Shown: positions 1-11,843 of the stretch, piece by piece
How positions within the stretch are numbered: position 1 is the first letter of the stretch
Layout of the letters: each line of letters begins with the position of its first letter
NCBI GenBank assembly: GCA_030180135.1
Contig: CM058233.1
Location: forward strand, 59,850,500-59,914,499
DNA: 64,000 nt
Source of the DNA: Orychophragmus violaceus
Taxonomy: Eukaryota > Streptophyta > Magnoliopsida > Brassicales > Brassicaceae
Direction: 5' to 3'
Program-made: the position numbers and the translations under genes
The notes under the pieces: generated by a model
What the model was told of the DNA's origin: nothing
Databases searched by the model: none
Seen by the model: only the letters and a program-made list of their open reading frames with translations

Positions 1-265
1 AGGTTGTATCAGAGCATGGTTCGTCATAGGTTCGAATATTCCAGTTTTTCTAAATTTTCAATGTTTTATCGAGTCAAAATGTGTCACCAATACAACCATT
101 AGGAATCCGAGTCGCGTCCGTCTCCGGGGAAATGGGTATTTTATTAGGATTGTGCTAATCATTTTGCTTTTGTTGCAGTCACGCAACAGAGTTGTCCTAG
201 GAGGATTGGTGTGGGTGCGCGGTTGGAACGATAGTAGAAGCGACATCCGTATTGGCTACCTAGGC
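1..265 (+). mobile_element. G2 internal region, 5' end with PBS and candidate 3' splice site
   Basis: Bases 4-15 (TTGTATCAGAGC) are the initiator-Met tRNA primer site with one change from TGGTATCAGAGC. The downstream text aligns by eye with the G1 internal region at 33151-33450. At 155-178 there is a CTAAT branch-point-like pentamer, a T-rich stretch and TTGCAG, a good plant 3' splice site. The piece ends at the TAGGC target duplication (261-265) of the solo LTR that follows. Confidence 0.75.
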
Positions 266-1160
266 TGTAATACCCGGTATCAAGAAAATGGTCAACGGGA
301 AGTCAACAAGGGGCATTTCTGTAAATTCCAAGAGATGAAGGGCATTTTGGTAATTTTAACAAAATACGAGCCGGAAGTGGAGACGGGCCAAGTGTTCTTC
401 TTTTTGTCCATAAAGAACATTTAGAAGACCAGACGTGGAAGAAACGGAGATTAAATGGGTTTTACGGACTATCGGGAAAGGAAACCGATAGAACCGATCA
501 ACTTGTAAAATCCATAACCGGAGCTACGGGTGTCCAAACAGAGTGATTCGAGTTGCTAAATTCATCTAAGATCATTTAGAACCTGAAAATGAGGCTTGGT
601 GAATTTATGGAAGCAGATAAGGAGTTTCTAAAATATTAATCGTACAACCAGTTTTTCCGAGAACCGATACAATGTTCGGGCAAGCGAGAAGACCCTCTAA
701 AGTCTACCAAAAATTATGAGATTTTGACCACAGCTCCATTAGAAGATTTAGAAGCTATGGGTGAAATGATTCAGCAGTATTTGACTCCTAGATGAAGTTA
801 TAATTTTTAGACCATTAAGGAGAAATTAGTGGCTAAAAATCCAAAATAAATTCTTTGGAGCTTGGGCTTGAACCAGGGTATTTATGTATGATTACTAAGA
901 TTGTATTGGACCCAAATCCAGATCAGTATGAAGAATTGGCCACGAAATCTAGCCCAAGAGTTTTAGAAGCTTCTTAGTATTTTAGGTTCATGAATCTAAG
1001 GTGGTGTGTTGTCATCAATCCAAGGGCTGCATGGACGAGGCTACAAGTGGATTGTGGTTGATCAAATGCATTGTTTTTGGATGGATATTGGTGGAGAGGT
1101 CGTGGCTTAAGATGGAGAGGAAGAGGAGACAAGTGGAAGGTGGAGATCACACCACTTTGG

Positions 1161-1170
1161 CTATAAAAGG
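1161..1170 (+). promoter_or_regulatory. TATA-box-like element in the G2 solo LTR
   Basis: CTATAAAAGG lies about 0.9 kb into the LTR, immediately upstream of the purine tract. The same arrangement is seen at 24502-24512, 30369-30378 and 43665-43674. Position conservation supports it as the retroelement core promoter; this is inference. Confidence 0.55.
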
Positions 1171-1227
1171 AAGCCTCCACCCCTCACTTTTCTTCACACC
1201 AAAAACACTTCTCAACAAGAGTAGTAA

Positions 1228-1380
1228 AGAAGAGAGAAAGAAGAGAGGGAGAAGAGATGGAGAAGGGAGGAAGCAGAAGAAGAAGGAGGCGGCAAGAAGA
1301 AGGAGGAGGAGAAGGAGCCGGAAGAAGAAGAAGAAGAAGCCGGAGGGAGGAGAGAAGAAGGGGGAGCCAGAGGGGAGAGG

Positions 1381-1431
<51 letters not shown>

Positions 1432-1440
1432 AATAGAAGA
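1228..1440 (+). repeat. Purine (GA/GAA) tract with (GA)n microsatellite in the LTR
   Basis: Almost only A and G on the plus strand, with an uninterrupted GA dinucleotide run at about 1385-1421. In one frame it reads as Lys/Glu/Arg-rich peptide, but that is expected from composition. It falls just after the TATA-like box and before the GTGAGT donor-like site, so it would lie in the transcribed leader. Confidence 0.8.
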
Positions 1441-3480
1441 AAGATGGGGAAAAGAATATTACTACGTCGGAATATTCCGAAGAATATTCTTCGAAAAGGA
1501 ATTTTTCAGACGTAATAATCTTCCCGATAAACCAGATTTCTTTTATTTATAAATAGGATAGACAGTTGTAGTAGCCATCATATGAGGGTTATCCAGAGGT
1601 TCGGAATCACCAAGGTCAAGTGCGGGTCAAGGTCGGGTCAAAGCAATGGAGGTTCGGGGAAGGTTCGTGTTAGCAGCGGGTTCGTGACGGGTCTCGGAGT
1701 TCCATCAATCCATCAGTATGTCGTCATAATAACACTGTGAGTCGGCTAAATTGTGTGTTGCATTTAGTTAGAATCATATAGACCCAGAATTGATAAACCG
1801 TAGTTTAGATTGCATACCCGATTGATTGAATTGGTTAGAACGACTAGGTTGATTAATAACTCGGTTAATTAATTAAACGGATAGGGTAAGAGATGCATGC
1901 TAGTTAGCTTATATCTGTAATCGTTGTTAGTTCGTAGATTGCTTGATTGGGTGTTGCATTGATTGATTGATAGTGCGTTGATTGCTTGATTGAGTGATGC
2001 ATACATATAGAATGGCATGCTAGGACGTATATGCATATATAAGTATTTAAGAACGTATCTAAATGAATCTATATATGGGAAACTATGAGTTGATTAAAAT
2101 ACGGTTAAGAGACATAAAACACTTAAAATATAATAACGGGATGGATTAATGAATGAAGTTAATGAATAATGAGATGTCAGGGAGTTAGTAATCTTACTAA
2201 CTCTAAACCGACAGATCGAGGACGTATTAAAAGATACTTAGGAAGTGATAAGTAAGAAGTGGTGTGATTAATGAGCCGTCTACGAGATTAGTAATCCACT
2301 AATCTCAAGGTAGCGGACTGAATGAGTAAACGTTAAGGAAATATAAAAAAGGCGATTAACCTAGTTAATTGTTTGTTTGGTGTTGTGATTGATTGATTGT
2401 GTGATTGTTTATCTATTTCAGTGTTGGGCCGAGTAGACTGTTGATTGTTTGTGTGATTGCTTGCTTGTTTATCTACTTCGGTGTTGGGCCGAGTAGACTG
2501 TACTGTAGATACTTAATCTGGTGCGGGACCGAGTAAGTTTGGGTGATGTGGAGGTTGGTGATAGGACTTGCGGGATGGATTGGGGATTAAGATAGTGTTT
2601 CTGTTTGACCTTGTTGATATTGCGTGATAGAGTCCCAGTGAGTCTGCTTGTTTACATTACTGTTATTAGGACTCTATAGGGCGCGTTAGATCCCGCAAGT
2701 CTAGAGATGGCGTTCCGGTACTTCCGACCCGATTGGATCCTCGGGTAGTTACCTGATCAGGCACGTACCTTCGGTAGTGGTTCTGGCAGGTGTTAACCTA
2801 TGGAGTGACGTCTGTAGGTGTGTGGTCCGGAGAATACGGGGTCGCGTCCTCGGGCCGGACTGCATGGAAACTTGGGTTATCTAGGGGTAGCCTGAGTCAC
2901 CGCGTATCGATGGATGGAGAACGGTGTCCTAGCTGTAGGACTTCGTGTTATCGCCTAGGAGTTGTGGGAGGTTTTAGCTACCGTGGCGGCAGCTAAGTGT
3001 TCCCGTGGAAGTCACCGAGTTCGCAAAATGGTCCCAGATGGTGTGGAGATTGCGTTAGAGATGCGATAGATAGATCGAGTCTAAACGAGAACATGTGCCA
3101 CAGTGTTCTCGATTCCCTTCGCTGATGATTGTGTTGTTATTTGAATGCTTGTGTGTGTTGTGAATCTCATCACGTCTTGGTAGCACGTGATCAGCTATTA
3201 TTAGATTATTAGCAGCCTTTAGTTGGGAGCCGTCTCACTGGGTAATCTTAGATTACTCATTAGACTCTTTTGTGTTTTTCAGGTTTGGCGTAGCTCGGCG
3301 GACGCGTAGGACACTCGGAGTAGTCTCGGGTTGGCATTGGGTATCGGTTATTACGCATTTTGACTGTTACTTTCGGTTTCAGATTTTGTTGGGATATCCC
3401 GCTAAATGTTTTGTATTAGACCGTATATTACCATGAATAAGATTTATGTTTTTCAAGTAATAAAAACGGAATAATCCCTG

Positions 3481-4209
3481 TGTTGGGATTATGTCCTGAA
3501 ATCACATTGTACTCTCTCTAGAGATAGTTGTATTGTCGAGATCGGACAATTCATGTGATACTGGGTAATCATAATGTTTTGCTAGAAACCGCTTATGACA
3601 AATGAGTTGTAATTCATTTCCAGTATCGTGTGAACCTACAGGGTCACACACCTAAGAAAGTTGGACATACTTCGGATGGGATTGATCGTTGGCATATGAT
3701 CTAATCGATGTGTATTGGATACAGATCGAATATGAGTTTTAATGAGGTGTGTCGATCGACACCGTTGGGTGCGTCGGTCGACACGAGATGTGTGTCGATC
3801 GACACCACTAAGTGTGTCGGTCGACACAAGGCCGAAATCGAGAATGAGTTTTCGGTTTATGATAAAGTCGATATATAAGTGATCTTATAACTTTGACCTA
3901 GAGGGTGATGCGCCGCCTAGAGTGTTTTCTCAGAGAGAAAACACAGAAACCTCAAAAAGAACTCAGTCCCAGGGAGATCCGAGCACCGGTACTAGCATCC
4001 CGGCGGATTCCAGCTTGTGTGTGTGTGGACTACGATAGAGGCACAACGATTGGGGCGCTACAGATCTCGTTTATCTGACATCTTTCGCTGCCAAATCTCC
4101 AGGTAAACAGAGATCAGATCCTTGATTCAATTAACTAGATCCTAGATCCTAGGCTATCGGGAACTCGCGAGAATTCTGAATCTGTTAGAATTGGCTCCAA
4201 CTTCCTCCA
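3481..4209 (+). repeat. Copia-1 5' LTR
   Basis: TG...CA-bounded 729 bp, repeated at 9812-10540 with only scattered substitutions. Contains four copies of the TGTCGATCGACA / TGTCGGTCGACA motif at 3750, 3772, 3793 and 3815. Confidence 0.93.
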
Positions 4210-4210
4210 G

Positions 4211-4222
4211 TGGTATCAGAGC
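4211..4222 (+). other. Copia-1 primer binding site (initiator Met tRNA)
   Basis: TGGTATCAGAGC starts one base after the 5' LTR. This is the usual plant Copia priming site. Confidence 0.9.
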
Positions 4223-4620
4223 CTTAGGGTTTAATCATTGAATCTAAAGCATATAATTCGAAAACTGATGTGTTTGAATAGATCTATGCTTAGTATTTCA
4301 GGGTTTTAATTTAGAAAACTCGGTTTTGTCTGTAAATTGAAACGATGAACTGCTGTATTCGCATGGTGTCGATCGACACACTGGGTGTGTCGGTCGACAC
4401 AGAATGGCGAATTCGACAAATCGGCGGCTAGGGTTTTTCGCGAAGAAAAACCAAAAGCCTGATGTGTCGATCGACACAGCTTGAGTGTCGGTCGACACAG
4501 AGTAGATTTGGTCGAGTGTCGATCGACACAGATTGAGTGCCGGTCGACACAGAACAAATTCGGTCGAATGTCGATCGACACAGGTTAGTGTCGGCCGACA
4601 CAGGCCAAGTGAATGGTTAA

Positions 4621-4945
4621 TCGGTTCAATTGGATTGGACCGGTTATCATGCTTGGTTAAGTCCGAATTGATCGGTTTAAATTGGATGAATTGGTTTAAT
4701 TGGATTAAACTGATTATCTCAATTAGCATGAACCGGTGGGTTAAATCTGTTTGATTGGATAATTCGGTTCAATAGAATTGGACCGGTTATCGCAATCAGT
4801 TAAAACTGGTTTAAACGGTTTAAATTGGATGAATTGGTTCAATTGGATTAAACTGTTTATCCCAATTAATATAAACCGATTGGTTAAGATCAGTTTGATC
4901 TGATAAGTCGGTTCAATTGAATTGAACCGGTTATCAAAACTGTCT
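4621..4945 (+). repeat. Degenerate tandem repeat, period about 145-155 bp, in Copia-1 leader
   Basis: Segments beginning TCGGTTCAAT at 4621, 4764 and 4918 recur, with shared GGACCGGTTATC and TTTAAATTGGATGAATTGG blocks. A similar CCGGTT-rich leader is visible in Copia-2 (about 40340-40640). Confidence 0.65.
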
Positions 4946-5816
4946 TCGGTTAAGGTCTATGTCGACCGTCACACACGGGTTGTGTCGATCGACATGACCG
5001 GTTCGATGAACCGGGTTAATTGGATTAACCGGTTATTGAAGTCCGGTTTTGTTTGGTAGTGTCGTTCGACAGACATAGTCTGCGTCGATCGACACAGCAT
5101 TCGAAATTCTGGTTATTGAACCTTGAATTTGCAGAAACCAAACTAGACTTAAACGTCGATCAAAGATTAGCTTCAATGTGGTCAACTGTCAAGACTCGTT
5201 TCGTTGTGTGATGGTCTAGCCAAGAGCTTGGTGTCCACAATTACGTGAGTAAGGCAGGTAGTAATGTTGATGGACTTGCAGTGCTAAACATCAACAATTA
5301 CATGACCTAAGAGATTGATTTGCTAAGCTTTTGGGTTTAGTTTCCTCAACTAAATATCATGTAACTTTGATGTCTTGCCCAATCTTGTCTACTGTCAAGA
5401 CTTGTTTCGTATGTTGGATAGTCTTGGAGTCCTTGGTATCCACTGCTACATGAGTAAGGCAGGTGATCATTGATAGACTTGCAGTGCGACTGTCATTGAT
5501 CACAAGGCTGAAGAGATTGGTTTACTTGACTGGGCTATCAGAAGTTCTGGGCCCAGAGACATCAGAGTGGATGAGACATGGATTGTCTCATCTGCGACCA
5601 AGAGTTGTACTGGGTACAATTAGCAAAGGTTTGCTTACCTAGATTGCTAAACTCTGGGTGATGGCGAGTCGTCCACTCAGATTTTAATGATGTATGGGTC
5701 TTGGATCATTATATTCATAGAGGAAACGTTGTTTGAATATAATGCGAGTTTTCTTATTAAATAAGATTTCTCATCATATACATAACTAAATCTATGTTTT
5801 TCTTGGATTTCAGCTT
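4946..5816 (+). other. Copia-1 untranslated leader
   Basis: No open frame of note. The last CGATCG pairs lie here (to 5094). A T-rich stretch ending TTTCAG sits a few bases before the gag ATG at 5817. The same TTTCAG-ATG arrangement precedes gag in Copia-2, so a leader intron acceptor is possible but unproven. Confidence 0.5.
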
Positions 5817-6731
5817 ATGTCTATGACTACTTTCTCGTTGCGATCCGTCCTTGAGAAGGACAAGTTAAATGGATCCAACTTCCTGGATTGGTATCGGAAT
5901 CTGAGATTCATTCTCAAGCAGGAGAGCAAGGACTATGTCCTTGAAAAGGCTCTTCCAGAAAGGCTTGGGACCAATCGCTCGCATGCAGCATATAATGCTT
6001 GGAATAAGCATTATATTGATGTGGTAGACGTGCGTGGTCTGATGTTGGATACCATGAACTCGGACTTGAAGAGTCAATACGAGAACATGGAGTCGCCAAT
6101 AGAGATGATCACCAGCCTGAAACTGAAGTTTCAAGATCTGGCACGAGTTGAGAGATTCCAGATGGTGAAGTCTCTCACTGGGTGCAAACTACGAGAGGAT
6201 GCTCCAGTAAGTCCTCATGTCATTAAACTGATGGGTTACATTGATAACCTGGGGAAACTGGAATGTCCTGTCAGCTTAGAGTTGGCCACTGACATCATTC
6301 TGCAGTCACTGCCGTCAAGCTATGATAAGTTCATTAAGAACTATATCAAGAAAGGCTTGACGAAGACGTTGACTGAGCTGCATGGCATGCTCAAAACAGC
6401 AGAGCAAGACATCATAAAGGGTAAAAGATTTGAGAAATCTTGTGTTGGCAAGGGTAGAGGCAGGGCCGTCCAGATTTGGAATCAGGATAAGCCTGTGTCA
6501 TCTAATAAACCCAAGTCGAGCCCATCTGGTGTTAGAAAGTGCTTCTACTGCGATGAGTCAGGGCATTGGAAGAGAGATTGCATTAAATTCTTGGAAGATT
6601 CACAAGAGATGAAGGAGATGTATGGTACTTCTTCTTCAGGTATTGTGTTATTAATTCAAGTTCTACGTATGTATTGGATACTAGTTGTGGTACTGATATT
6701 TTTGAAATATGCAGGACCTAAGCGACAGTAG
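5817..6731 (+). CDS. gag: Copia-1 Gag polyprotein, truncated at the protease junction
   Basis: 304 residues. The N-terminal two thirds is the Copia capsid-like region (near the start LNGSNFLDWYRNLR, later QSLPSSYDKF). A single CCHC zinc knuckle, CFYCDESGHWKRDC, lies near residues 240-255 (spacing C-x2-C-x4-H-x4-C). Just downstream the family normally enters the aspartic protease. In another frame here one can read VLDTSCGTDI, so the DTG triad is changed to DTS and the frame is shifted; the last about 35 residues of this ORF are therefore out-of-frame tail. The product would package RNA into virus-like particles. It is closely related to the gag at 38496-39527. Start chosen as the first ATG; the second Met two codons later is equally possible. 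Confidence 0.85.
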   Translation: MSMTTFSLRSVLEKDKLNGSNFLDWYRNLRFILKQESKDYVLEKALPERLGTNRSHAAYNAWNKHYIDVVDVRGLMLDTMNSDLKSQYENMESPIEMITSLKLKFQDLARVERFQMVKSLTGCKLREDAPVSPHVIKLMGYIDNLGKLECPVSLELATDIILQSLPSSYDKFIKNYIKKGLTKTLTELHGMLKTAEQDIIKGKRFEKSCVGKGRGRAVQIWNQDKPVSSNKPKSSPSGVRKCFYCDESGHWKRDCIKFLEDSQEMKEMYGTSSSGIVLLIQVLRMYWILVVVLIFLKYAGPKRQ

Positions 6732-8960
6732 AACGCTGAAGAAAGGACGAGTGGAACTGCGTGTCTAGTATGAAGCAATGGTTGTTGCATGAACCGTAGA
6801 GATTCTCCACTTGTAGGAGCCTTTCAAACTTGGTTTTAGAAATTAAGTAATTGCTGTTATGTATCTGCTTTGAGCAGAGATGTCTTTCAATTTCTTGTAA
6901 AGAATTTGAATGTTTTTCATTTTGATAAAAGACAAATCTTGTTCTTTAGATCTTAATGAAATATTCTATGGTAGCACCCCATTTGGAATGGGTTTTATAT
7001 CTTAAACCAGCGAGAGTTAAATATAACACAAATACTAAAGGTTTAAGTCTGATGACTCAAACTCGATTTTTCTTTGGCATAGTCGTTTGACCATACAGAG
7101 TGAAGAGGATTCAGAATTTCCATATTTTGGACTCATTCGATTGTTAATCAATTGAGACATGAATCCTGCTTGCTGGGCCAAATGACTAAGGCCCTTTTAG
7201 CAGAGCTAAAAGAAACGGGCCAAAGACTTATTGGGCCTTACACATACTGATGTATGCGGCCCAACGAGCATTAGTACCAAAGGAAATAATCTGTACTTCA
7301 TTCTCTTATTGATGGCATCAATAAAGTATGGCTGTGATCATTTGATGAGACACGAGCAGGAATCCCTTGTGGAGTTCCAAGATGAAGTATAGAACCGATT
7401 TGACAGAAGTATTGAGATCCTCGATTGGATCGTGGAGGAAAATACTTAGAGTCGACAATTGGGTGATCATCTAACAGAATGGATCAGATCTTATTGGATA
7501 TGCTCCGATTAATGATGAGTCACAAGAATCTTCCATAAACGATTTAAGAATACGTCCTAAAAACGTCTGTCTTTGCGCAGAAAAGGTTTCTATCAGAATC
7601 AGTGAAAAACACCACATTGGATGTGGGCTGGATGATTTCCAAATATGTTTTTCTGATTAATTGGGATTGCAAGGTTTGTGTAAGACAGTGGTCAACAAAC
7701 AAGCTTGGACCCATATTTGATAAGTTCTACATCGCTGGTTGTCCTAGGGAAACCAAGGCTTAGCATCTTTTATCCAGAACTGTGTCTTTTAAGAAAGATC
7801 ATACTTTCCAAAAGGAACAGTGGGAGTAAAAGTACACATCGAAGAAATTCGATGAACACAGGAGGCTGCTCAACCTGTTGAGGGAGAGCAGCGGTGAGAT
7901 CTACAAAGCGTTGTAGAATCTACACCTGTGGAGCCTGAAGTTCGCAGATCCGAAAGGATTCGTCACTAACTCGAGAGTGATTTCTCGTAACCAATTGTCG
8001 TGGTCAATTGATCATTGAAAGGTGACGAGCATGCGAAATTCAAAGAAGCGATGGTGAGCCCCAACTCTGAAAATTGGTTGGGTATGCATGTTAGCTTTAT
8101 CGATCCATTTCTGGATTGAAGCAAACATCTTGGAGTTGAAATCAACATTCTGATAAAGTGTTCAATAGTTTTGACTTGATCAGAAAGAAAAGAAACCATG
8201 CGTTTACAAGAAGACTAGTGGGAGCGTAATTGCAATTCTCACACAGTATGTAGATAACATACTTGAATCTCATAAACGACGTTCCGACGCTAAATTCTTG
8301 TCAAGATTTAGGTCGGAAGTCAAATTTAAATGATAGACATGGAAGTAGCTGCATGAATTCTTGGAATAAGAATCTATTGATATAGATTGAGTAAGCTAAT
8401 TGGATCGTGTCAAAATCCTTATGTTGATAAGGTACTGGACAATTCTAATGTGCTTGATTCCAAGAATGGCTTCATACCAAAGGTCTTATGGCAATAAATA
8501 TTAGCAAGATGAAGTGTTTTGATCACTGTCTGAACTAGTATTAATGAATGTGATTGCTTATGCTGATGCAATAGAATCCATCATGAATGCCATATTTTGC
8601 GCTCGTCTAGATGCAGTTAAGCATAAAGCATGACGAGAAAATACCAATATATTCAGGTAATGATCACTGAACAGTTACCAGAAATATCCCAAGTATTTTG
8701 AGAAACACTAAGGATAGGTTCATGGTGAACTGATAAAGTGACGAACCAGTTGAAAGTAGTTAAACAGACAAAGACGATTCCCGGTTCCCACCTGGTTATG
8801 TCTACTTGTCTGAATAGCGGTGCTATCTGTTGGAAAGGCTCCAAGCAGTGGACCGTAGAATAGTGCTCTTATCTGAATGGCGGTGTGGTTTGTTGAAATC
8901 GTTTCAAGCAATAACACCGCAGTCTCTCCCACAACCTAAGCACCGGATTTATCATGTTGC
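6732..8960 (+). pseudogene. Copia-1 pol remnant (integrase-RT-RNase H fragments)
   Basis: No long frame survives, but ordered Copia signatures do. Near 7930 is the EPEVRRSERIRH linker typical of the integrase-RT junction. Near 8045 is EAMVSPNSENWL, the start of the RT domain. The RT catalytic box is present at 8247-8258 as YVDN instead of YVDD. RNase H text lies at about 8780-8930 (SGAICWKGSKQ and a second, decayed LNGGVVC...FKQ copy). The spacing is much shorter than in an intact pol, so large deletions have occurred. The element could move only with enzymes supplied by another copy. Confidence 0.75.
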
Positions 8961-9798
8961 TGTATGTATAAGATATCTGATGAGATGATCTTGATTCTAG
9001 TGGGAGTAACTTTAGTTATGTTATAATCTTTACATAGACATGCTATGGTAGTGTTCATGTAAGTTAAAACTGACATCAGTATTATTTAATTATTGGATAA
9101 TTAAATAATAGTCCCAAAGTATTTTATGATCATCATATAGGTCATCAAGTTGAGGACTTGATCATGAAACCCTATAAGTAAAAGATGACATAAATTATGA
9201 TTGTCCCTAGTCGAGGTTATTGAAGTGTGGCACCAATAACCGCGCGAGACTAGTATGTGAGGTGACTGTTGGACTAAGTTTCATGGAGTCAATGATATGA
9301 TTATCACAGTCAGTCACATAGATATATGTTGGTAAACATATGATCGGACATGACCCGCTAATGAGAACTCCACAGGATAGTTATATCAGTGTCATGGGAG
9401 GTTCTCATTACGACTATAGAGTATAGTCCTTTCATCATGCTTTCTAGCATATGAATTGGTGCGTGTTGACCTTGTCAAACGTCGTTCCGTAACTGGCGGC
9501 TATAACGGCATTGCTTGTGCGTATCATGAAGTATGTGTAGAAACAGGGATGGAACAAGATGGGATTTGTCCCTCCTGTAACAACGGGAGATAAATATCTC
9601 AGGGCCCATCGAAGATTTGATACTGAGAAAAATGCATGGCCGTGCTCAAACGAGGTGATTGTCAGTCGTTTGTTTTATCAGTATAGATCAGAAATTCGAT
9701 GAACATGATGTTGGCTATAATAAGGATGACACAGTCTCTTGCCTTATGCCAAATCGAGATATAGAGACGAAGGGATTGTAGGAATAGGTGATTCCAGT

Positions 9799-9811
9799 AC
9801 AAGTGGGAGAT
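9799..9811 (+). other. Copia-1 polypurine tract
   Basis: CAAGTGGGAGATT directly precedes the 3' LTR. The same tract, in reverse, abuts the left LTR of Copia-2 at 35093. Confidence 0.8.
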
Positions 9812-10540
9812 TGTTGGGATTATGTCCTGAAATCACATTGTACTCTCTTTAGAGATAGTTGTATTGTCGAGATCGGACAATTCATGTGATACTGGGTAAT
9901 CATAATGTTTTGCTAGAAACCGCTTATGACAAATGAGTTGTAATTCATTTCCAGTATCGTGTGAACCTACAGGGTCACACACCTAAGCAAGTTGGACATA
10001 CTTCGGATGGGATTGATCGTTGGCATATGATCTAATCAATGTGTATTGGATACAGATCGAATATGAGTTTTAATGAGGTGTGTCGATCGACACCGTTGGG
10101 TGCGTCGGTCGACACAAGATGTGTGTCGATCGACACCACTAAGTGTGTCGGTCGACACAAGGCCGAAATCGAGAATGAGTTTTCGGTTTATGACAAAGTC
10201 GATATATAAGTGATCTTATAACTTTGACCTAGAGGGTGATGCACCGCCTAGAGTGTTTTCTCAGAGAGAAAACACAGAAACCTCAAAAAGAACTCAGTCC
10301 CAGGGAGATCCAAGCACCGGTACTAGCATCCCGGCGGATTCCATCTTGTGTGCGTGTGGACTACGATAGAGGCGCAACGATTGGGGCGCTACAGATCTCG
10401 TTTATCTGACATCTTCCGCTGCCAAATCTCCAGGTAAACAGAGATCAGATCCTTGATTCAATTAACTAGATCCTAGATCCTAGGCTATCGGGAACTCGCG
10501 AGAATTCTGAATCTGTTAGAATTGGCTCCAACTTCCTCCA
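9812..10540 (+). repeat. Copia-1 3' LTR
   Basis: 729 bp matching 3481-4209, followed by CCCTG TSD at 10541-10545 and then the continuation of the G2 solo LTR. Carries the same four CGATCG-type sites. Confidence 0.93.
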
Positions 10541-10802
10541 CCCTGATATACGGTTTTGTCCGAACCGAACACAACTCGTGGAAGCGGAACAGGTTGCGAA
10601 GCTTAGTATCGTGGAAACGAGGTAAACGGAGTCAAAGATAGTTTTGTTCGAGCCTTTGTCTCGAACCGGATTGTCTCTGGCTTTCGTATTGTGACAAACT
10701 CTTCTCGTATGACTGCTCGGGTTCGATCGGTCATGTTCTTGTTTGATTGTTGGCCGGTCAGCTCGTCGGTCAGCGGAAAACGGGAAGGGGCGTTACATAG
10801 GC

Positions 10803-11843
10803 AGACATGATGGTGGACTGTTTCCTCAAGCTAGCGGAGACTCAGAAGTTCGGGGTCACTCAGCAGTAGCCACCGCCACCGGATGTTATTCCATTATTAC
10901 CGCCGTTGTTGCCCAAAAGTATCAGTCGTCGTCACCACCAGCACATCTTCTGTCGGCCGAGAAGTGCATTGCGCTTGTTTCATGTCATGATCAAGACTGC
11001 GTCGCTCCGCCACCACCACCACACTCATTCCATCCTCCTGACGCACATGCCGGTAAGGATCCACATGAGTTGTACCGCTCATGTTGGAGATTAGGAAGTA
11101 GATTAGGCCCAGGTAAGTAAGGGCTCTAACTCGCTTTTTATGTGTGTACATCGGTTGTATGTAGCGGTGTTTCTTTTGGAACAGATTGGGAACCGCTAGT
11201 ATGTAGACTCCGACGGACCTACGTATCTAAAACTCTATGCGGTGAATAGATGTTTTATTTACGTAGTGGATGTGGAGTATTTCGGTTGTCGTTCTGAGTA
11301 GCGGAGTGGTTATATTGCATACTCATGATGGTTGTGAATGCAATATAGTTACGATGTGAAAATAGATGATGGTCCGAGCAGACGGTTTCCATCAGAACCC
11401 TAAGAGACAACTGCAATCGCCGATTTGTTTGATTGATTGTGTGTGATTGATTGCCTTGCTAGGGTGTTAGAATTGTGAATTGCTGTGATTGCTCGCTAGG
11501 TTGGTAGTTGTTGATTTTGAATCCCTGCATTTCGTTTAATCGCTAGGTTGCTAGAAAGTGATTTTTGATTTTTAAGTAGAAAATCGTTTGGTTTTTTTGG
11601 GTAGAATTGTTTTTAAGCTCCGAAATGATAAAGCGGTTTTTAGGAAGCTTATCTGAGATTTAGCGGAATTATAAGATATTGGTAATTAGCCACGTTTGAC
11701 CGTTGAGTACATGACTAAATGTCAATATCTATATAAGGACGTGATATCGGTGAATGAGTTAGAAAGGTCTAATCGTTCCAGTGTTGTTGAGGTTGTTGAT
11801 GTAGGACGTGATGGACGATTTGACGAGGACACGAGACCGAACC
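10803..11843 (+). pseudogene. G2 internal region: decayed zinc-knuckle (Gag-like) segment and intron-like stretch
   Basis: Follows the second TAGGC copy. Text up to 11112 corresponds to the C-terminal zinc-knuckle region of G3 and G1 but is broken by stops and frameshifts. AGGTAAGT at 11111-11118 is a near-ideal 5' splice donor in the same place as in G1 (28097) and G3 (57149, minus). At 11769-11804 a CTAAT pentamer and TGTAG form a candidate acceptor 32 nt further on. The segment ends at the GAACC TSD of the Athila element. Confidence 0.6.

Larger units (their letters stand above)
3750..5094 (+). promoter_or_regulatory. Array of paired CGATCG-centred palindromes in Copia-1 LTR and leader
   Basis: Sixteen 12-bp sites of form TGTCGATCGACA or the variant TGTCGGTCGACA start at 3750, 3772, 3793, 3815, 4367, 4388, 4465, 4486, 4517, 4538, 4569, 4589, 4960, 4983, 5060 and 5083. 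Within pairs the spacing is 20-23 bp, and two between-pair steps are 31 bp. In most pairs one member is the perfect palindrome and the other a CGGTCG-like variant. A role as a phased protein-binding array is inferred. Confidence 0.85.
3481..10540 (+). mobile_element. Copia-1: Ty1/copia-type LTR retrotransposon with intact-looking gag and decayed pol
   Basis: Two 729-bp LTRs (3481-4209 and 9812-10540) begin TGTTGGGATT and end CTTCCTCCA. CCCTG is duplicated at 3476-3480 and 10541-10545. A PBS for initiator-Met tRNA (TGGTATCAGAGCC) starts at 4211, and a PPT (AGTGGGAGATT) abuts the 3' LTR. Gag is open at 5817-6731. Downstream, only shredded Copia protease, RT and RNase H motifs remain. The LTRs are close to identical by eye, so insertion was recent even though pol was already decayed. 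Confidence 0.92.
266..10797 (+). mobile_element. Solo LTR of the G2 family, interrupted by Copia-1
   Basis: It begins TGTAATACCC at 266 and ends GGGGCGTTACA at 10797. TAGGC lies immediately before (261-265) and after (10798-10802), a perfect 5-bp TSD. Without the Copia insertion (3481-10540 plus its TSD) it is 3,467 bp. It sits inside the G2 internal region, and neither PBS nor PPT accompanies it, so it is a solo LTR and not the 5' LTR of the host element. It has a TATA-like CTATAAAAGG at 1161, a purine tract at about 1228-1440, a GTGAGT donor-like site at 1737, and the hairpin block at about 2160-3260. Confidence 0.85.

Noticed and set aside
3748..5094. CRISPR array interpretation of the repeated TGTCGATCGACA motif
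   Set aside because: Repeats are only 12-14 bp, spacers are not unique protospacer-length units, and the DNA is from a plant transposon.
266..10797. Treating this LTR as the 5' LTR of the G2 element
   Set aside because: It has its own TAGGC TSD and is flanked on both sides by G2 internal sequence, so it is a solo LTR.
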